Translations under genes and position numbers: made by a program
Part shown: positions 22,069 to 34,267 of the stretch, piece by piece
Numbering within the stretch: the first letter of the stretch is position 1
Layout: each line of letters opens with the position of its first letter
The notes under the pieces: generated by a model
What the model saw: only the letters and a program-made list of their open reading frames with translations
Told to the model about the DNA's origin: nothing
Database searches by the model: none
Assembly (NCBI GenBank): GCA_028671895.1
Contig: CM053803.1
Span: 46,188,786-46,252,785, forward strand
DNA: 64,000 nt
Direction of reading: 5' to 3'
DNA from: Oenanthe sinensis
Lineage: Eukaryota; Streptophyta; Magnoliopsida; Apiales; Apiaceae

Positions 22069-25000
22069 ATGAGGGAGAATATAAAGCAGAGATTTCATTT
22101 AATACAGGGATCTAGAGGAGTAGTATACTTAAAAGACACCATGCTTTCATTACTAAACATTAATCTCCTTTCTTCTACTAGATCTTCTTCTGTTCACTAC
22201 TACTTTCGTCTCTCCATCTTCATATTCCTCCTCTTCTTCGGTGCGTTTATCTCCACTCGCCTCCTTGATTCTACTCTTACTGTAAGTTACCTCTCCTTTT
22301 AACTTCTGTAATTTCTCCTGCTAAGGTAACATTTGCATTTAATTAAGGTTTTTTTAGTGTGGGCACGTGAGCACTCATTAAATGCTAACTTTTATGAGTT
22401 TGACTCATTTTAATCGGTGGAATTTTTGTGCACACGGGTTCATCTGGGTTTTTATTAATGAATAAAAACCGATCAAAATTTGATAACTAAGCTTATGGGC
22501 GCACACCAGAAAACCATTTAATTATACGGCGTGATTTGTGTTGCTTTGTTTACGTTATAATGACGGCAAGTTTGACGAAATGAAACTTGGACAGTTGTTT
22601 ACGTGTCCCGAGGTAGCAATTGCATGTGCCATGTGTGGACCCACTTACCTACCTAAAACCAGTAAACCACTGTCTTTAGTTCAGTTCAACTTTAAATCAC
22701 TGTATTGTCCGTGAATGAGTATATATAGTAGTAGTAAATGCAAAGAATAACAAACTGGAATATTGTCTAAATATTTTACTTTTTAATTTTATTCTAGTTA
22801 TTAATTCGTATCAAAATAAGTATTGCTCTGATTTTTTTCTGTGCTTCGAAGTGTAAAAAAAAGTTACGTGCATGTGTTATTTTTTTTTTTTCTGAATAGC
22901 AATACAATACTTAAATTATTATTCAGAAAGAGAAAATTGAAAAAAATAATATGTGTAACCTACCTGCACAGAAAAATCAAAATGACATTTATTTTGGAAT
23001 AAAGATATACTTAAAAAATAGGCTTTTACTAGTAAGTTTTTAAACGGTGGAGTTTATTTTCTGTTTTACTAAGAAAATCAAATTTTGGTGCCAAAGTATA
23101 GGAATGTAAGTGTCCGTTGTTGAGAAAAATTCTTTTAAGTAATAAAAACCGCAAGTGCACGGGTGTACGTGAGTATAAAAGAAAGTATGGGTCGAAACAC
23201 AGAGAACGCGAATTAAGTTTTTAATCTATAAAACAAATTAAACTAGTACTCAAAAATATATTATTAATCTAAAGGATGAGTTCATCGGCTCAACACATAA
23301 AAATCATGGTGTAATATAAATATTAATTTTTACTAACAATTAAATACATAAGCATTCAGAATAAAGACAACCAATGATTCCAAATCAAATATTATTTAAA
23401 AGTGGTAAAAATTACTTTGTAAAAATATTATCAGTTAAATCAACTCTCAAAATCATATGGATTCTAACTATACGAACTCCCAACTCTACTTGTGTTGCTC
23501 GCATAATAAGATAAATACATCACAATGAAGCACATACACCACGAGATTCATGTCTGTTCAGCTCGACTACATCCGCCCTTTAGAAGGGGTTTTTTAGCCT
23601 TGCATCATTGAGACAATCATGATAGAAGTAAATAAAATCATACCAGTAATTGAAGATGTAACTTGAATTTTATTGAATAAACCTTGAGTACATGGGAGAA
23701 AGAACAACTATTGCTAGAGAAAAAGTGAAAATACAATGTAAAAGATTGATGAATACAAGAGGCCTAGCCTATCTATTTATACTAAAACAATTACAAGGAA
23801 AAATTAAATATAAAGATATTTTTATTTATTTATAATAATCATTGTGATTATTTGCTTGCTCATCTTTCCCTGAATAGATTATTCTTTCACGATTCGCTGA
23901 ATCATCATGATATGCTGTGATCTCTTGATATCAGTGCAGATATGTCCTTTTAATTGACAAATCCTTAATATCTTTTTAATATCTGCACAATCAAAATAAA
24001 CACAAACCAAACATAAAAAAAGAAAATAAACTTAATAAATATATACAATTATACACTAATATTATACTAATAAAATGTGTTATCACCCGTTCGCTTCATA
24101 ACTGAAAAAGTGTTTTCAGTTTTTTTTGACTGTTTTCAGTTTTTTAAAAACATAAAAAACATTGTTTAGAAAACAAATAGCCTTATTTTCTCCTTTGCCC
24201 CTGAAGTATTCGACCTTGTACACATGGAGCCTTAAAGAAAAAAAATCATATATTTGTACCCTTAACATATGACAACTTGAACCCTTCAACCATTTTGGCT
24301 ATTTTCTTCCAATATTACCCTTGGGCCGATATATCCACCACTACGTACATATTTTAAGGGCAAAAATGTTCAAACACATATAATATCAATTAAATATTAA
24401 ATTTTGTTAGCTAATAAAAATTTATTAAATAAAATGACAAAAACCCTCACTTACACCTAATATAGGTAATAACACAGTGAATTTACGGTTCGAGAACAAA
24501 AGTAAATTCATGCATGATTTAGCATGAACAAAAGTGAAAATTAAATTAGATATATAAATTTACTACGTCATCGAGTAAATCCTCTTTTAAAAATATTCGA
24601 TTTGAGTATGACTTGGACTGACCAAATGTTTTTTCAAAATCTAGATATTTGAGTTAAACAAAATATATTATGTCAATGATTATGTAATTTTTTAAATTTT
24701 AAAGTACTTTGTTAGTTTAAAACCTTTTTTCAAAAATATAAAATAATTATAAAAATATAATTATTAAAAAGTATATTATAAAATATACACATAAAATATT
24801 TTTATAAAAATAAAAAATATTAATTAATTATTATTCGTATTGAACATTTTTACCCTTAAAGTATGTATTAGTGAACATATTAGGGGTAATATCAGAAGAA
24901 AACTAGCCAAAAGGTTCCAAGATATACCTACCTGCACAGAAAATAATATGTGTAACCTACCTGCACAGAAAAATCAAAATGACATTTATTTTGGAATAAA

Positions 25001-28000
25001 GATATACTTAAAAAATAGGCTTTTACTAGTAAGTTTTTAAACGGTGGAGTTTATTTTCCGTTTTACTAAGAAAATCAATTTTTGGTGCCAAAGTATAGGA
25101 ATGTAAGTGCCCGTTCGCTTCATAACTGAAAAAGTGTTTTCAGTTTTTTTTTTGACAGTGTTTTCAGTTTTTTAAAAACATAAAAAAACAGTTTTTAGAA
25201 AACAAATATGGTGTTTGGCCTTGTTTCTAAAAACAGTTTTCTAGAAAACAAGAAAATGTTATTTTCCAGAAAACAGAAAACAATACGAAAACCACCAGAT
25301 GTATCATTAGCTTTGGATTTGCACTAAGCTTCAAGTTAAATTTGATTTTGAAATTATAAGAGCAAATCCAGCGTTATGCTGAGCTCAAACTGACAATATA
25401 GCCGGATTGGAATCGTATTTAAAGCGATGAATGCATTGTAGTATTGTACAACCAAATACAAATGAAAAATAGCACAAATGTGAACTTTGTACGTAAAAGA
25501 GGGAAATGGAGTTTCATATCTATATTAGCAACACAAACTACCTTCAAAGGGAGTGGAGAATTATAGCTATTTGTTTTAGCACAAAAAACCACTTGGTTCC
25601 AAGATATAGCAATAGCTATGGTTATATTAGCATTAGCCTTGACATGGTGTATATCTATGTAATTACTCTTCCGAAACTTCGATTTTGCTACATGCAAAAA
25701 CAAAATATGCGACAACGTTCTCTTGATATAATGTGTACCAGTTATCGGGGTTTATTTAGAATTCTCATACAAATAATTTGCTTATACTTTCTCAGCTTTT
25801 TAATATCTGTCGTTTGACTTTTCTATACACATCTCAAAGTGATTTTACCCCAAAATTGTAATAATTATTTTTAGGCTTAAATACAATTTAAACCATGTGT
25901 TATTAACAATATACAATTAAAACTCTCTTTTAATATATTTAGTAAATTTAACCTTACGTTTTTTAACTATATACAATTGAAACCTTTTTTAAAATAATTA
26001 GTAAATTTAACCCTATGTTTTTAACTATTTACAATTAAAACTCTTTTTTAAATATTTAGTAAATTTAACCTTGCTTTTTAGTTTTGAAATAAAATAAACC
26101 TTACCAAAATTTGGTTCAATTTATGGCAATTATAGAAGAGTATTTTTGAAAATAAATTAAATTCGGTGATAAACATTCATGAATATATTGAGTGGGAAGT
26201 GTGATGACAAAGAGGGAATAATATAAACACATATTAAAATTTTATTGAACATATATAATATATTATACATATAGACATATTAATATAGAAAAGAACATCT
26301 AAATATCTATTTTATAAGAAAAAACCCTAATAATTGCATATATCTATTATGCTTAGATAATATCTATACAAAAAAAATTGACAATAGTATTTGACGAATA
26401 TTTATTCAAAATTTGGTCGTAAGGTTTATTTTATTCCGAAATTAAAAAGTCAAGGTTAAATTTACTAAGTGTTTTAAAAAAGGGTTTTAATCGTAAATAG
26501 TTAAAAACATAGGGTTAAATTTAGTAATTATATTAAAAAAAGGTTTCAATTGTATTTAGTTAAGAACATAGGGTTAAATTTACTAAATATATTAAAAGGG
26601 GGTTTTAGTTGTATATTCTTGAAAATGCAGGGTTTAAATTGTATTTAAGCCTTATTTTTATTCACAAAAATAAAATTAAAAAAATACTCCCTCCATCCCA
26701 AAATACTAGTCTCTTTGAAGATATTTTTTATCCCGTAATAGTTATCCATTTCTATTTTCAAATCTAAAAAAATTCAAATTTACTCTCGTATTTGTCATTT
26801 CCTGTGTAAAATTTATTCGTTTGCATATATAATTATTATAATAAATATGATAGGTACAAAAAATTATTGTACAACTAACTTTTTTTAATATGCGTTATTT
26901 TTTCAAAAGAGACTAGTAAAATGGGATTGGAGGGAGTAATGATTATAAATGTAATCAAAGCACTTTGAGATGTGTGTTGAAAAGTCAAACGACAAATATT
27001 ATGAAATAGAGAGAGTAATAAATAACATATATGGCCCTTGATTTTGTAGTTTCTTTCTACTGTTCATTCATAAAAAAAGTTGGCCAAAGAATAAAATGTT
27101 GTGCACAAAATCGTTAATAAAATGAAATAACATGTGAAGCAACATTGCGACTTCCTAAGTTTGAGCTTGAGAATAGAAGTTTAATTGCGGGTAGCGTGTC
27201 GAGTGCAATGTGGTAATAAGCCTTGAGGAAATTTTGCATATTTTGTCCAAGTTATTGTTCATAATTGCAGTTTTACTCTGTGTTTAGGATGAAGGAATGA
27301 CGAGGTAATGTATAGTCACAAGGTTTAACTTGTTATATCCTCACTTATCTACCTAAAACCAATTATATAGTAATATATCTTGGTGCATGATCTTTGATGA
27401 ACTTCTGTACTTTAACTTGTGAATACTATAGTGATCCGGAGAACAAATGTGCTTTTTTCTCCAAAAGTTTATTCATTGTGTTTCTTATGTACTTTTTGCA
27501 GTCTAGTCCCAGAAATTCTCCCCAAAACTCAATAGTAGGTACCAAAACAACATACAATGTCCCCACAGCAACCCCTGCAATTCCCAAAAACACTCCCCAA
27601 AGAATTGAGATTCCCATAAAGTGCTCAACAGACAATGTCACCCAAAAGTGCCCGTCAAACTATTATCCTAGAAACTTTGATAGAATTGATTTGGCTCTCT
27701 TGTCTACTTCACCAACTGAGTGTCCTGAATACTTCCGCTGGATTTATGAAGACCTACGGCCTTGGAGGATGACAGGAATTACAAAGGAGATGGTGGAGAG
27801 AGCCAGAAGGACAGCAAATTTTCGTTTGGTGATACTAAATGGGAGGGCTTATGTAGAAACATACCAGAAGTCTTTCCAGAGCAGGGATATTTTTACACTG
27901 TGGGGGATCCTGCAGTTGTTGCGGTTGTACCCAGGCAAGGTTCCTGATTTAGACCTCATGTTTGACTGTGTTGATTGGCCAGTTATCAGATCAAGGTTCT

Positions 28001-30013
28001 ACCGTGGGCCGAATGCCACAGCCCCACCTCCGTTATTTCGCTATTGTGCTGATGATTCCACATTGGACATTGTTTTTCCGGACTGGTCCTTTTGGGGATG
28101 GTAAGTACTACTTCAACTTTTATCTCTTGGTTATGTATGTGCTAGCAAAATAATATATGATTCTTTATAACGACCCTTATATATCTATAAAAACTTTCCC
28201 CTAAGTTCAAACTTGCTTTCAGGCCTGAGATTAATATAAAGCCATGGAGTTCTTTGTTAAAGGACCTAGAAGAAGGGAACACCAGGATTAGCTGGACAGA
28301 CAGGGATCCTCATGCTTACTGGAAGGGGAATCCTGTTGTAGCTGACACCAGGATGGATCTCCTCAAATGCAATGTCTCTGACAAGCAAGACTGGAATGCT
28401 CGTGTGTATGCCCAGGTAAAAATGGTTGATTTGCAAAACTGTCTTTTCTTTTGTTAATTAGATGCGCTTATGTTTTAACATTTTTTCACCCTTCATCTAA
28501 CAAAAAAACAGGATTCATTAGTTATAATTATGTTCTGTTTCCCATGTTATAATCTCCCTAAAATATCTTTCAGAAAATTTTGAATGCAAAAATCTTTAAT
28601 GAAGGTGCTAGAGATCCGTTGTTCATATACTAGATTCATTAGGTAACATAAAGTTTTAACGCTTATAATTGAAGAAGACGCAAAGCAAATAAGTTGAGAG
28701 TTTTCTTACAAACATGCAGGATTGGGGTCAAGAATCACAACAAGGTTACAAGCAGTCAGACTTGGCAAGCCAATGTATTCACAGGTTGGCATATCAATTT
28801 AAATATTAATCCTTATGGGGGTGTGGCTCACCCAGAATGTGTTCTTAAGCATCAGGGTTACATGAACTTAAAATTTTCCTGTTTTGTTTTCTGTGTTTTT
28901 GGCTATGCTCATTTTCTGCCATATTCACGCAGATATAAGATCTATATAGAAGGATCTGCTTGGTCCGTGAGTGATAAATATATTCTTGCTTGCGATTCCA
29001 TTACCTTAGTGGTGAAGCCACGATACTACGATTTCTACACAAGAGGTTTGATGCCGGTTCATCATTATTGGCCAATAAGGGATGATGACAAATGCAGATC
29101 TATTAAGTTTGCTGTTGATTGGGGTAATAGCCACAAACAGAAGGTAATATCTTTCTCGAGTCTCAACCTACATATTAGATAGTCCACTTGAATTGTAATA
29201 TAGGGGATCTGCAAATTTCTTAAATCCAAGTTATGTGAATTTATATATTTTATTTAGGTAAGTCAGTAGCACAGACCAGAATACTGAAAACTTTGTTGTT
29301 ATTATAGAAATTTCTAAATGCACAGTATAATTCTAGGAATTGATAACTTAAATGAGGATCCATTTCCTTGGAAGAAATACAGGAAAGATCCTGAATCTAA
29401 TATTCTTTTTGCAGACTGCCCCTTCCATGGGTACCTAAAGTGTGAAACCTCACAGACTATTTGTAATCTCCATTAAGAAACAGGCAATCGGAACTCTCCC
29501 CCTTACGCTACAAATTTATACTCCAAAGTTATTTTTGATACGCAAATGATATATTTAAACTTTCGAGCATAGAAGTTTTAGTATAGATTTATGAAAATTT
29601 CTAGCTTAAATTCTCTTATAGTCTTATAAAAATTCTTTAAACAGGCAAGTGCCATTGGTAAGGAGGCAAGCAATTTTATTCAGCAGGATCTGAAGATGGA
29701 AAAGGTCTACGATTACATGTTCCATCTTTTAAGTGAATATGCTAAACTCTTGAAATACAAGCCTGTAGTACCTCCAAAAGCAGTAGAACTTTGTTCGGAG
29801 ACGATGGCTTGTCCTGCAGAAGGATTAACAAAGAAGTTTATGATGGAATCCTTGGTGAAAGGTCCAAAAGACGGTAATCCATGTGTACTGCAGCCTCCAT
29901 ATGATCCTGCAACTCTTCAATCCGTTCTTCGGAGAAAACAGAACTCGATAAAACAAGTTGAGAGATGGGAAAAACAATTTTGGGACAACCAGAAGCAAAA
30001 CATACAGATTTAG
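22069..30013 (+). CDS. GT90 (CAP10/DUF821, Rumi-like) O-glycosyltransferase, intact copy B
   Basis: Six exons: 22069-22281, 27502-28100, 28223-28415, 28720-28784, 28933-29143, 29645-30013. All junctions are GT-AG and in phase, giving 549 residues. Residues 1-45 are a basic cytosolic tail, about 46-63 a membrane anchor (FRLSIFIFLLFFGAFIS), then a Pro/Thr-rich stem. The CAP10-type catalytic region starts near CPEYFRWIYEDLRPW and contains DIFTLWGILQLLRLYPGKVP, DWPVIRS, DDSTLDIVFPDWSFWGWPE, AYWKGNPVVADTR, DKQDWNARVYAQ, SDKYILACDS and FYTRGLMPVHHYWPIRDDDK. The layout suggests a type II protein of the Golgi or ER, transferring a sugar to protein or glycan; the acceptor is not known for most plant members. 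The start was chosen because copy A has the same ATG context. Intron 1 is 5,220 bp and holds several transposons. Some annotation tools may split exon 1 from the rest. Confidence 0.92.
23113..24090 (-). mobile_element. Solo LTR in intron 1 of GT90 copy B
   Basis: The insert is 23118-24085 (968 bp). Read on the minus strand it starts TGATAACACATTTTATTAG and ends TTTTTCTCAACA. The flanks are TCCGT (23113-23117) and CCCGT (24086-24090), a 5-bp duplication with one change; the undisturbed copy of this locus at about 25,110 reads CCCGT. A TATA-like TATAAATAGATAGG lies on the minus strand near 23,780. No internal retroelement region is present, so it is a solo LTR. Confidence 0.9.
24280..24923. mobile_element. 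Inverted-repeat segment, probable non-autonomous DNA transposon
   Basis: The left arm includes CATTTTGGCTATTTTCTTCC, AATATTACCCTT and TTTTAAGGGCAAAAATGTTC. The right arm, reverse complemented, gives CCTTTTGGCTAGTTTTCTTC, ATATTACCCCTA and TTTAAGGGTAAAAATGTTC. The arms are about 90 bp and the loop is AT-rich. True ends and target duplication were not resolved. Confidence 0.6.
25865..26660. mobile_element. Mutator-like non-autonomous element with 9-bp target duplication and tandem-repeat arms
   Basis: The element spans 25874-26651 (778 bp) and begins GGCTTAAATACAATTTAAAC. The right end is the exact inverse of those 20 bases. It is flanked on both sides by TTATTTTTA (25865-25873 and 26652-26660). 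A 9-bp duplication with long arms is typical of Mutator-like elements. Each arm consists of about three tandem units of roughly 60 bp, carrying TTAGTAAATTTAACC and TATACAATTGAAACC in sense or inverse. The centre is AT-rich and codes for nothing. Confidence 0.92.
26687..26936. mobile_element. Stowaway-like MITE
   Basis: TA-flanked. The ends are CTCCCTCCATCCCAAAATAC and GTAAAATGGGATTGGAGGGAG. It lies only 27 bases from the Mutator-like element, in intron 1 of GT90 copy B. Confidence 0.88.
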
Positions 30014-30599
30014 AGGAAAAATATTATTACATATAAATTATGTTATATGTAACTAGTCTTAACTCTTGATGGTCGAGTATAATGTAATCTGCATTCTAAA
30101 GGATATGTGCGGAGAAATATATATATATCAAGTAGGTAGAATTAGTAGCTTCTTGTATGCTTTTACAGTTGTAAATTCTGGCGACAAAAGCCATCTTTTT
30201 ACAGGAAGAATTTGTCTCACTTCCAAATTTTTTTGTAATGTATGAAATGTGTCTCCTAACAGAGTTAGACCCACAAGTTGTCATCTGATCTTTTATCGTG
30301 CAATGTTATACCTACCAGTACTGTTTTCATAGTAATTCTGCGAAGCAGTCGATATAGCTAAGATATGTAAGTGCACAATGGCATAGTTAAAGAGAGGTGA
30401 TCAAAGAAGAGAAAAGGAGACAATATTGAAATGTCATAAACATTACAAAAGAAAGAATCATAATACCACATTAGTTCTGCTACATAGTTTAGTATAATCA
30501 ACATAGGCCAGACGCAAAAGTTACAAATTTTTCAACCATAGTATGCATTAGTGTTGCATGGCAGCTGAGGATCAAAGAAAACTCATAGTTTTCAGATTT
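30014..30599. other. Convergent 3' regions of GT90 copy B and ADF
   Basis: The two genes face each other and their stop codons are 586 bp apart. The sequence is AT-rich and non-coding and should hold both 3' UTRs. I see no gene here. Confidence 0.6.
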
Positions 30600-32014
30600 T
30601 TAGATCGCACGCGCTTTTACAATGTCGAGACTCATCTCGCTGGGATCAGTTGCTTGCAACTCAACTTGAATTCCATCCAGCTCTCGCTTGAACCTGTCCT
30701 TGGAACTTGCGTAAACCATCTTCATTCTCACCTTGGAGGTATCCGGTGACCTGAAATCGTGTACAAGTCAAATGCAAATTCATTGTGAAGAACAAAGAAG
30801 TCAGGAAGGTATTGATCTTTAAACACAAATCAGTTATCGCAGGGTAGTAGTATATTAGTATTAACCTGCGAACAAAGTGTTATTAACATTTCAAAATCTT
30901 GATATCCAGTGTTTAGTGGGTAGAATTTACACCCGTTTCTTTGTAGATTTAGCTACTGAAGAAATATATAAAGTTTCTAGTTCTTTATGTGCAAGTCAAG
31001 TAGGACGATCACATTACCAAGCAACAAAGACAATCTTGCTTTTCTGGCAATTTTCTTTAGTAGTGAAATCAAAATCAAAGACAGCATAGCGGCATTCATC
31101 AGCAGGCAGAGAGTTGGTGAAATCATCGTAGCTTTCTTCTGGGCTCCCAAGTTTCTCCACCACCACTTGCTGCCCCTCGATTTTGAAGACAATGAAACGG
31201 TAGTTTCTCTTTGCCTTTAAATCCAAAAACTTCAGCTTACAATCATCTTCCACAGCCATCCCAGATGCAGCGTTCGACTACCAAATATGAGAATCTCATG
31301 AAAATTAATACAGGAATGTAAGTGTTTTATTTATAACATGAAACTTTTGATTATGCCCCATTGTGAGGTTACATGCATCTATAAAAATATTCAAACCTTG
31401 ACAATTGCATACGGAAATATTATTTAGAATTTGATTGTTAACCTTAAAATAACTTTGATCGTACATGTTTAAGTGTTCAGCATTAGCAAAATATAGTTAA
31501 GCATTCAATTCATCTTTTTTGGTTTCCAATTATTTCTCATTCCTTCCTCCTACTCATATCCGTCACAGACCAATCTCTCGTTTTCTTGATTTTATCTGTT
31601 ACATCCGAATCTTCCACCCCTAATGAGGATTATGAAACAACCCAGTGATACAATCGTATCCCCAGTTTTGAGATGAAATTCAACTCCTACATCTACATGT
31701 TGTTTATCTTCTGCCTATAATTTTTCGACAGTTTTGATTACATTCCATCCCTTTAGACCAGATGGAGTATTGAAAATTCAGTAAATATCGAAAAAATGTC
31801 ACACAGAAAGACATTTCTGTGTGACATTGTATAAAATGATGACTACAATGTAGGGGGAGATCATAACTTCTTTCACTAATGCAACAATCAAGAAAAGAAA
31901 CAAATTCAATGGATTTAAACTAATGTGCCTAATAATAATAATCGAATCGAATGAATAAAAAAAAGTACACATAACCACATTAACATAATAGATACAAAAT
32001 GAAAAATGTACCAT
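30600..32014 (-). CDS. ADF: Actin-depolymerising factor (ADF/cofilin)
   Basis: Three minus-strand exons: 32014-32012 (only the ATG), 31277-31018 and 30750-30600. They give 137 residues, the normal plant ADF length. The protein starts MSNAASGMAVEDDCKLKF, passes KRNYRFIVFKIEGQQVVVEK, LPADECRYAVFDFDFTTKEN and CQKSKIVFVAWSPDTSKVRM, and ends with the actin-binding long helix MVYASSKDRFKRELDGIQVE and SEMSLDIVKARAI. It binds and severs actin filaments in the cytosol. The Ser following the first Met matches the site where plant ADFs are phosphorylated (Ser6 region). An intron right after the initiator ATG is a known habit of plant ADF genes; here the exon 1 context is ACCATG followed by donor GTACAT. 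All phases agree. Confidence 0.95.
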
Positions 32015-33269
32015 GGTGTCTGTCTCTGTAAGGAACTGAGCAGCTAGCTGAGGTTGTGAAATAATGAAAAGAAAAAAAAATAGATGATCAAAAGGGGAGG
32101 AAGTTGAGAAAAGAAATGACAAGAGATCCTTGAAAAATGGAATGGGAGGGTGAAGAAATGAGAGAGAAGTTAAAAAATAAATGATCGAAGGTGATTTTTT
32201 TTTAAGAAAGTAAATAGAGATTTTCGCGGGAGTAGAATCAGTTATTTTAGGGATAAATACAGGGTTCACAAATCTCAACCACTCTGACCCAAACAAATGC
32301 CTCCAACTTGTTTTTTTCACACAATTTGAATTACATACGATTTTATTTATTTTTAACCCGATTATTTAATAGAATACTGGAAAAAAAATTAGAATTTGTC
32401 TTTATTAGTATATATTATTATTACAAAAGTTCATGCTATAGTGTTTTGAAAATTGATCTTTTTCAATAATTTATTATAATTTATAAAAATAGAATATTTA
32501 CGGAATCTCAATAAATAGGACCAAACATGAATGTATTATAATTTATTTATTTAACTTAGTTGAACTCGTATTATTTAAACTTATTTTACCTATTTCAAAA
32601 TATTAAATACAAATAATAAATTGCAATCAAATTTTTAATATTCTAATTATAATAATATAGTAAGCTTACTATAGACTCAAAGTATGGAATAAACCGAGAG
32701 TTTGAATTTATCAATTTCCTATGAAACCAATTCTTGAATAAATTGTCGAAGATACTTGACAACGAGTAATTTAGGCGAGTGGGGGCGAGCCGGCCGGACG
32801 TGCCTACCCCGCGGTTTAGCCAGCTCTACTAGCAGAGTATTTCTTGTATATCACTCCAACCAAGCATGCATGCAGATTTTACCTTTCAAAAGTAAATAAA
32901 TAGCAGATTTCAATGTAGAAAACTTGTGTACGTATATTATGTATGTATGGCATCAATCGCCTTTTTACATGCTACTGATCTAGTTGATCGCTAATTATAA
33001 TACTCCATATCTTACAATGTATTTGTTTTATTCTCTCCTTCATTTTCCCTGTTGACGGGAAGTTTACAAACAACTAAAGAAGTACACACACACATTAATT
33101 AGTGGGCTCTAGAACTCTGCCCACTTTATTCAAACCTAGCTAGCCAAGTGCCATGCACGGTATTAACAAGCACGAACCCTTAAACTCAAATTGATGGTGT
33201 TTATCGTATATAATTAATCTAGAATGCTGGAGCCATAGCCGGTTCCGGTGCCTCTACGGACATACCGGC
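32015..33269. other. Upstream region of ADF and downstream region of PAR1
   Basis: Both flanking genes are on the minus strand. 32,015-32,300 should contain the ADF leader and promoter; there is a long pyrimidine-rich stretch (minus strand) near 32,050-32,160. At about 32,770-32,820 a short GC-rich patch (GAGCCGGCCGGACGTGCC) stands out. No coding sequence is found. Confidence 0.45.
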
Positions 33270-34076
33270 CTAAATAGGCCCTGGTGCCTCCCCCAATACA
33301 GCCGCCATTGGTCCCGGTGAAACCATTCCCGAGCTCTTTAACTCTGCCATTCCACGACGAGCATTTACTCCTTGTGCTTGGCACAATTTTGGAAGATATA
33401 CTCCTGCATGCCAACACAAGATAATAAATTCACGTTTACCACACAAAATAACAAACACGAAAGTAAAGAACATAATAAAAATAGATGTTGACTAACTAGT
33501 AGCAACTAGCAACTACACCTATCTCCATCATATTAATTTGTGTCATATATATAATTAATTATTTAAAACAAAAGAAATTATACCTTCACCAGCAGCAAGA
33601 TTGAAGTAAAGGTCAACAATGTTGGGGCAGCTATTGTAGCATGGGGTGGAGCAAAGCTTTTGTGTAAATTGTGACTCGAGAAGAGAATCAGATGAAATTC
33701 CAAGCACATTTCTCTCTAATCCACAAGCTTTAATACATTCATCACTTTCAATCCAATCCTTGAGAGAATCAGCTTCAATTTCTGAGCTACGACAAATATA
33801 CTTGCCCGCCCCGCTTCTGCACATACGCTGCTCAAGCACACACCGTTTCCCATCAGAAGATACCGCGAAAGCACACGAATCTTTGCTCAAATTTTCACAT
33901 ATAACGTTCCCTACAAAACCCACAGTACGTTCAATTTAAAGAAAATCGCAAATAATCTTAAATTTATGTGTACAAGCACATTTTATTATCAAAATATCGA
34001 TTTTACCTAAGGAGCCTTGTATGCAAAAGGCTAGTGCAACAGCCAAAGCTACCAATCCAAATCTGTAAGAAGCCAT
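33270..34076 (-). CDS. PAR1 (photoassimilate-responsive) family secreted protein
   Basis: Three minus-strand exons: 34076-34007, 33910-33584 and 33403-33270, GT-AG introns in phase, 176 residues. Residues 1-24 are a signal peptide (MASYRFGLVALAVALAFCIQ, cleaved near GSLG). The mature part is Cys-rich: NVICENLSKDSCAFAVSSDG, KRCVLEQRMC, ICRSSEIEADSLKDWIESDE, CIKACGLERNVLGISSDSLL, KLCSTPCYNSCPNIVDLYF, then LPKLCQAQ. These features match the plant PAR1 family, named for sugar-induced tobacco genes. The biochemical function is unknown and I infer only secretion. The C-terminal tail after GVNARRGMAELKS is Ala/Pro/Gly-rich and ends at the TAG codon (33270). Confidence 0.93.
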
Positions 34077-34267
34077 TGTCTTGGAATTGCTAATTATATT
34101 TAATCAAGGTGACTAAGTAGAGAGAACTGGTATATTTGTAAGTTAATCAACTCTACTTGGAACTTAATTATAATAGTTTGTGAACGTATATATCTATCTA
34201 GTTATGAAGCAAGCTATATATAGTTGTTTGGCATGCAGCAACTGTACGTTTTAAAATAAAAATAACA

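Larger units (their letters stand above)
22955..25211. repeat. Direct duplication (about 260 bp unit) within intron 1 of GT90 copy B
   Basis: The right copy (about 24,943-25,211) is continuous, from AATATGTGTAACCTACCTGC to AAACATAAAAAAACAG. The left copy is the same sequence split in two: 22,955-23,117 and 24,086-24,180. The solo LTR separates the halves. The copies differ by only a few bases outside homopolymers. The sequence between the units (24,180-24,940) is another inverted-repeat segment. Confidence 0.88.

Noticed and set aside
25419..25817. Two overlapping frames of about 100 codons in intron 1 of GT90 copy B
   Set aside because: They lie on opposite strands over the same DNA, are hydrophobic by composition and sit in a transposon-rich intron.
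31799..32320. 173-codon minus-strand frame in the ADF first intron and leader
   Set aside because: It overlaps the split start codon of ADF in another frame. The Phe/Ser/Leu-rich sequence results from a pyrimidine-rich leader.
33214..33417. Second minus-strand frame over the last PAR1 exon
   Set aside because: Only the frame ending at 33,270 joins exon 2 in phase and gives the PAR1 cysteine pattern.
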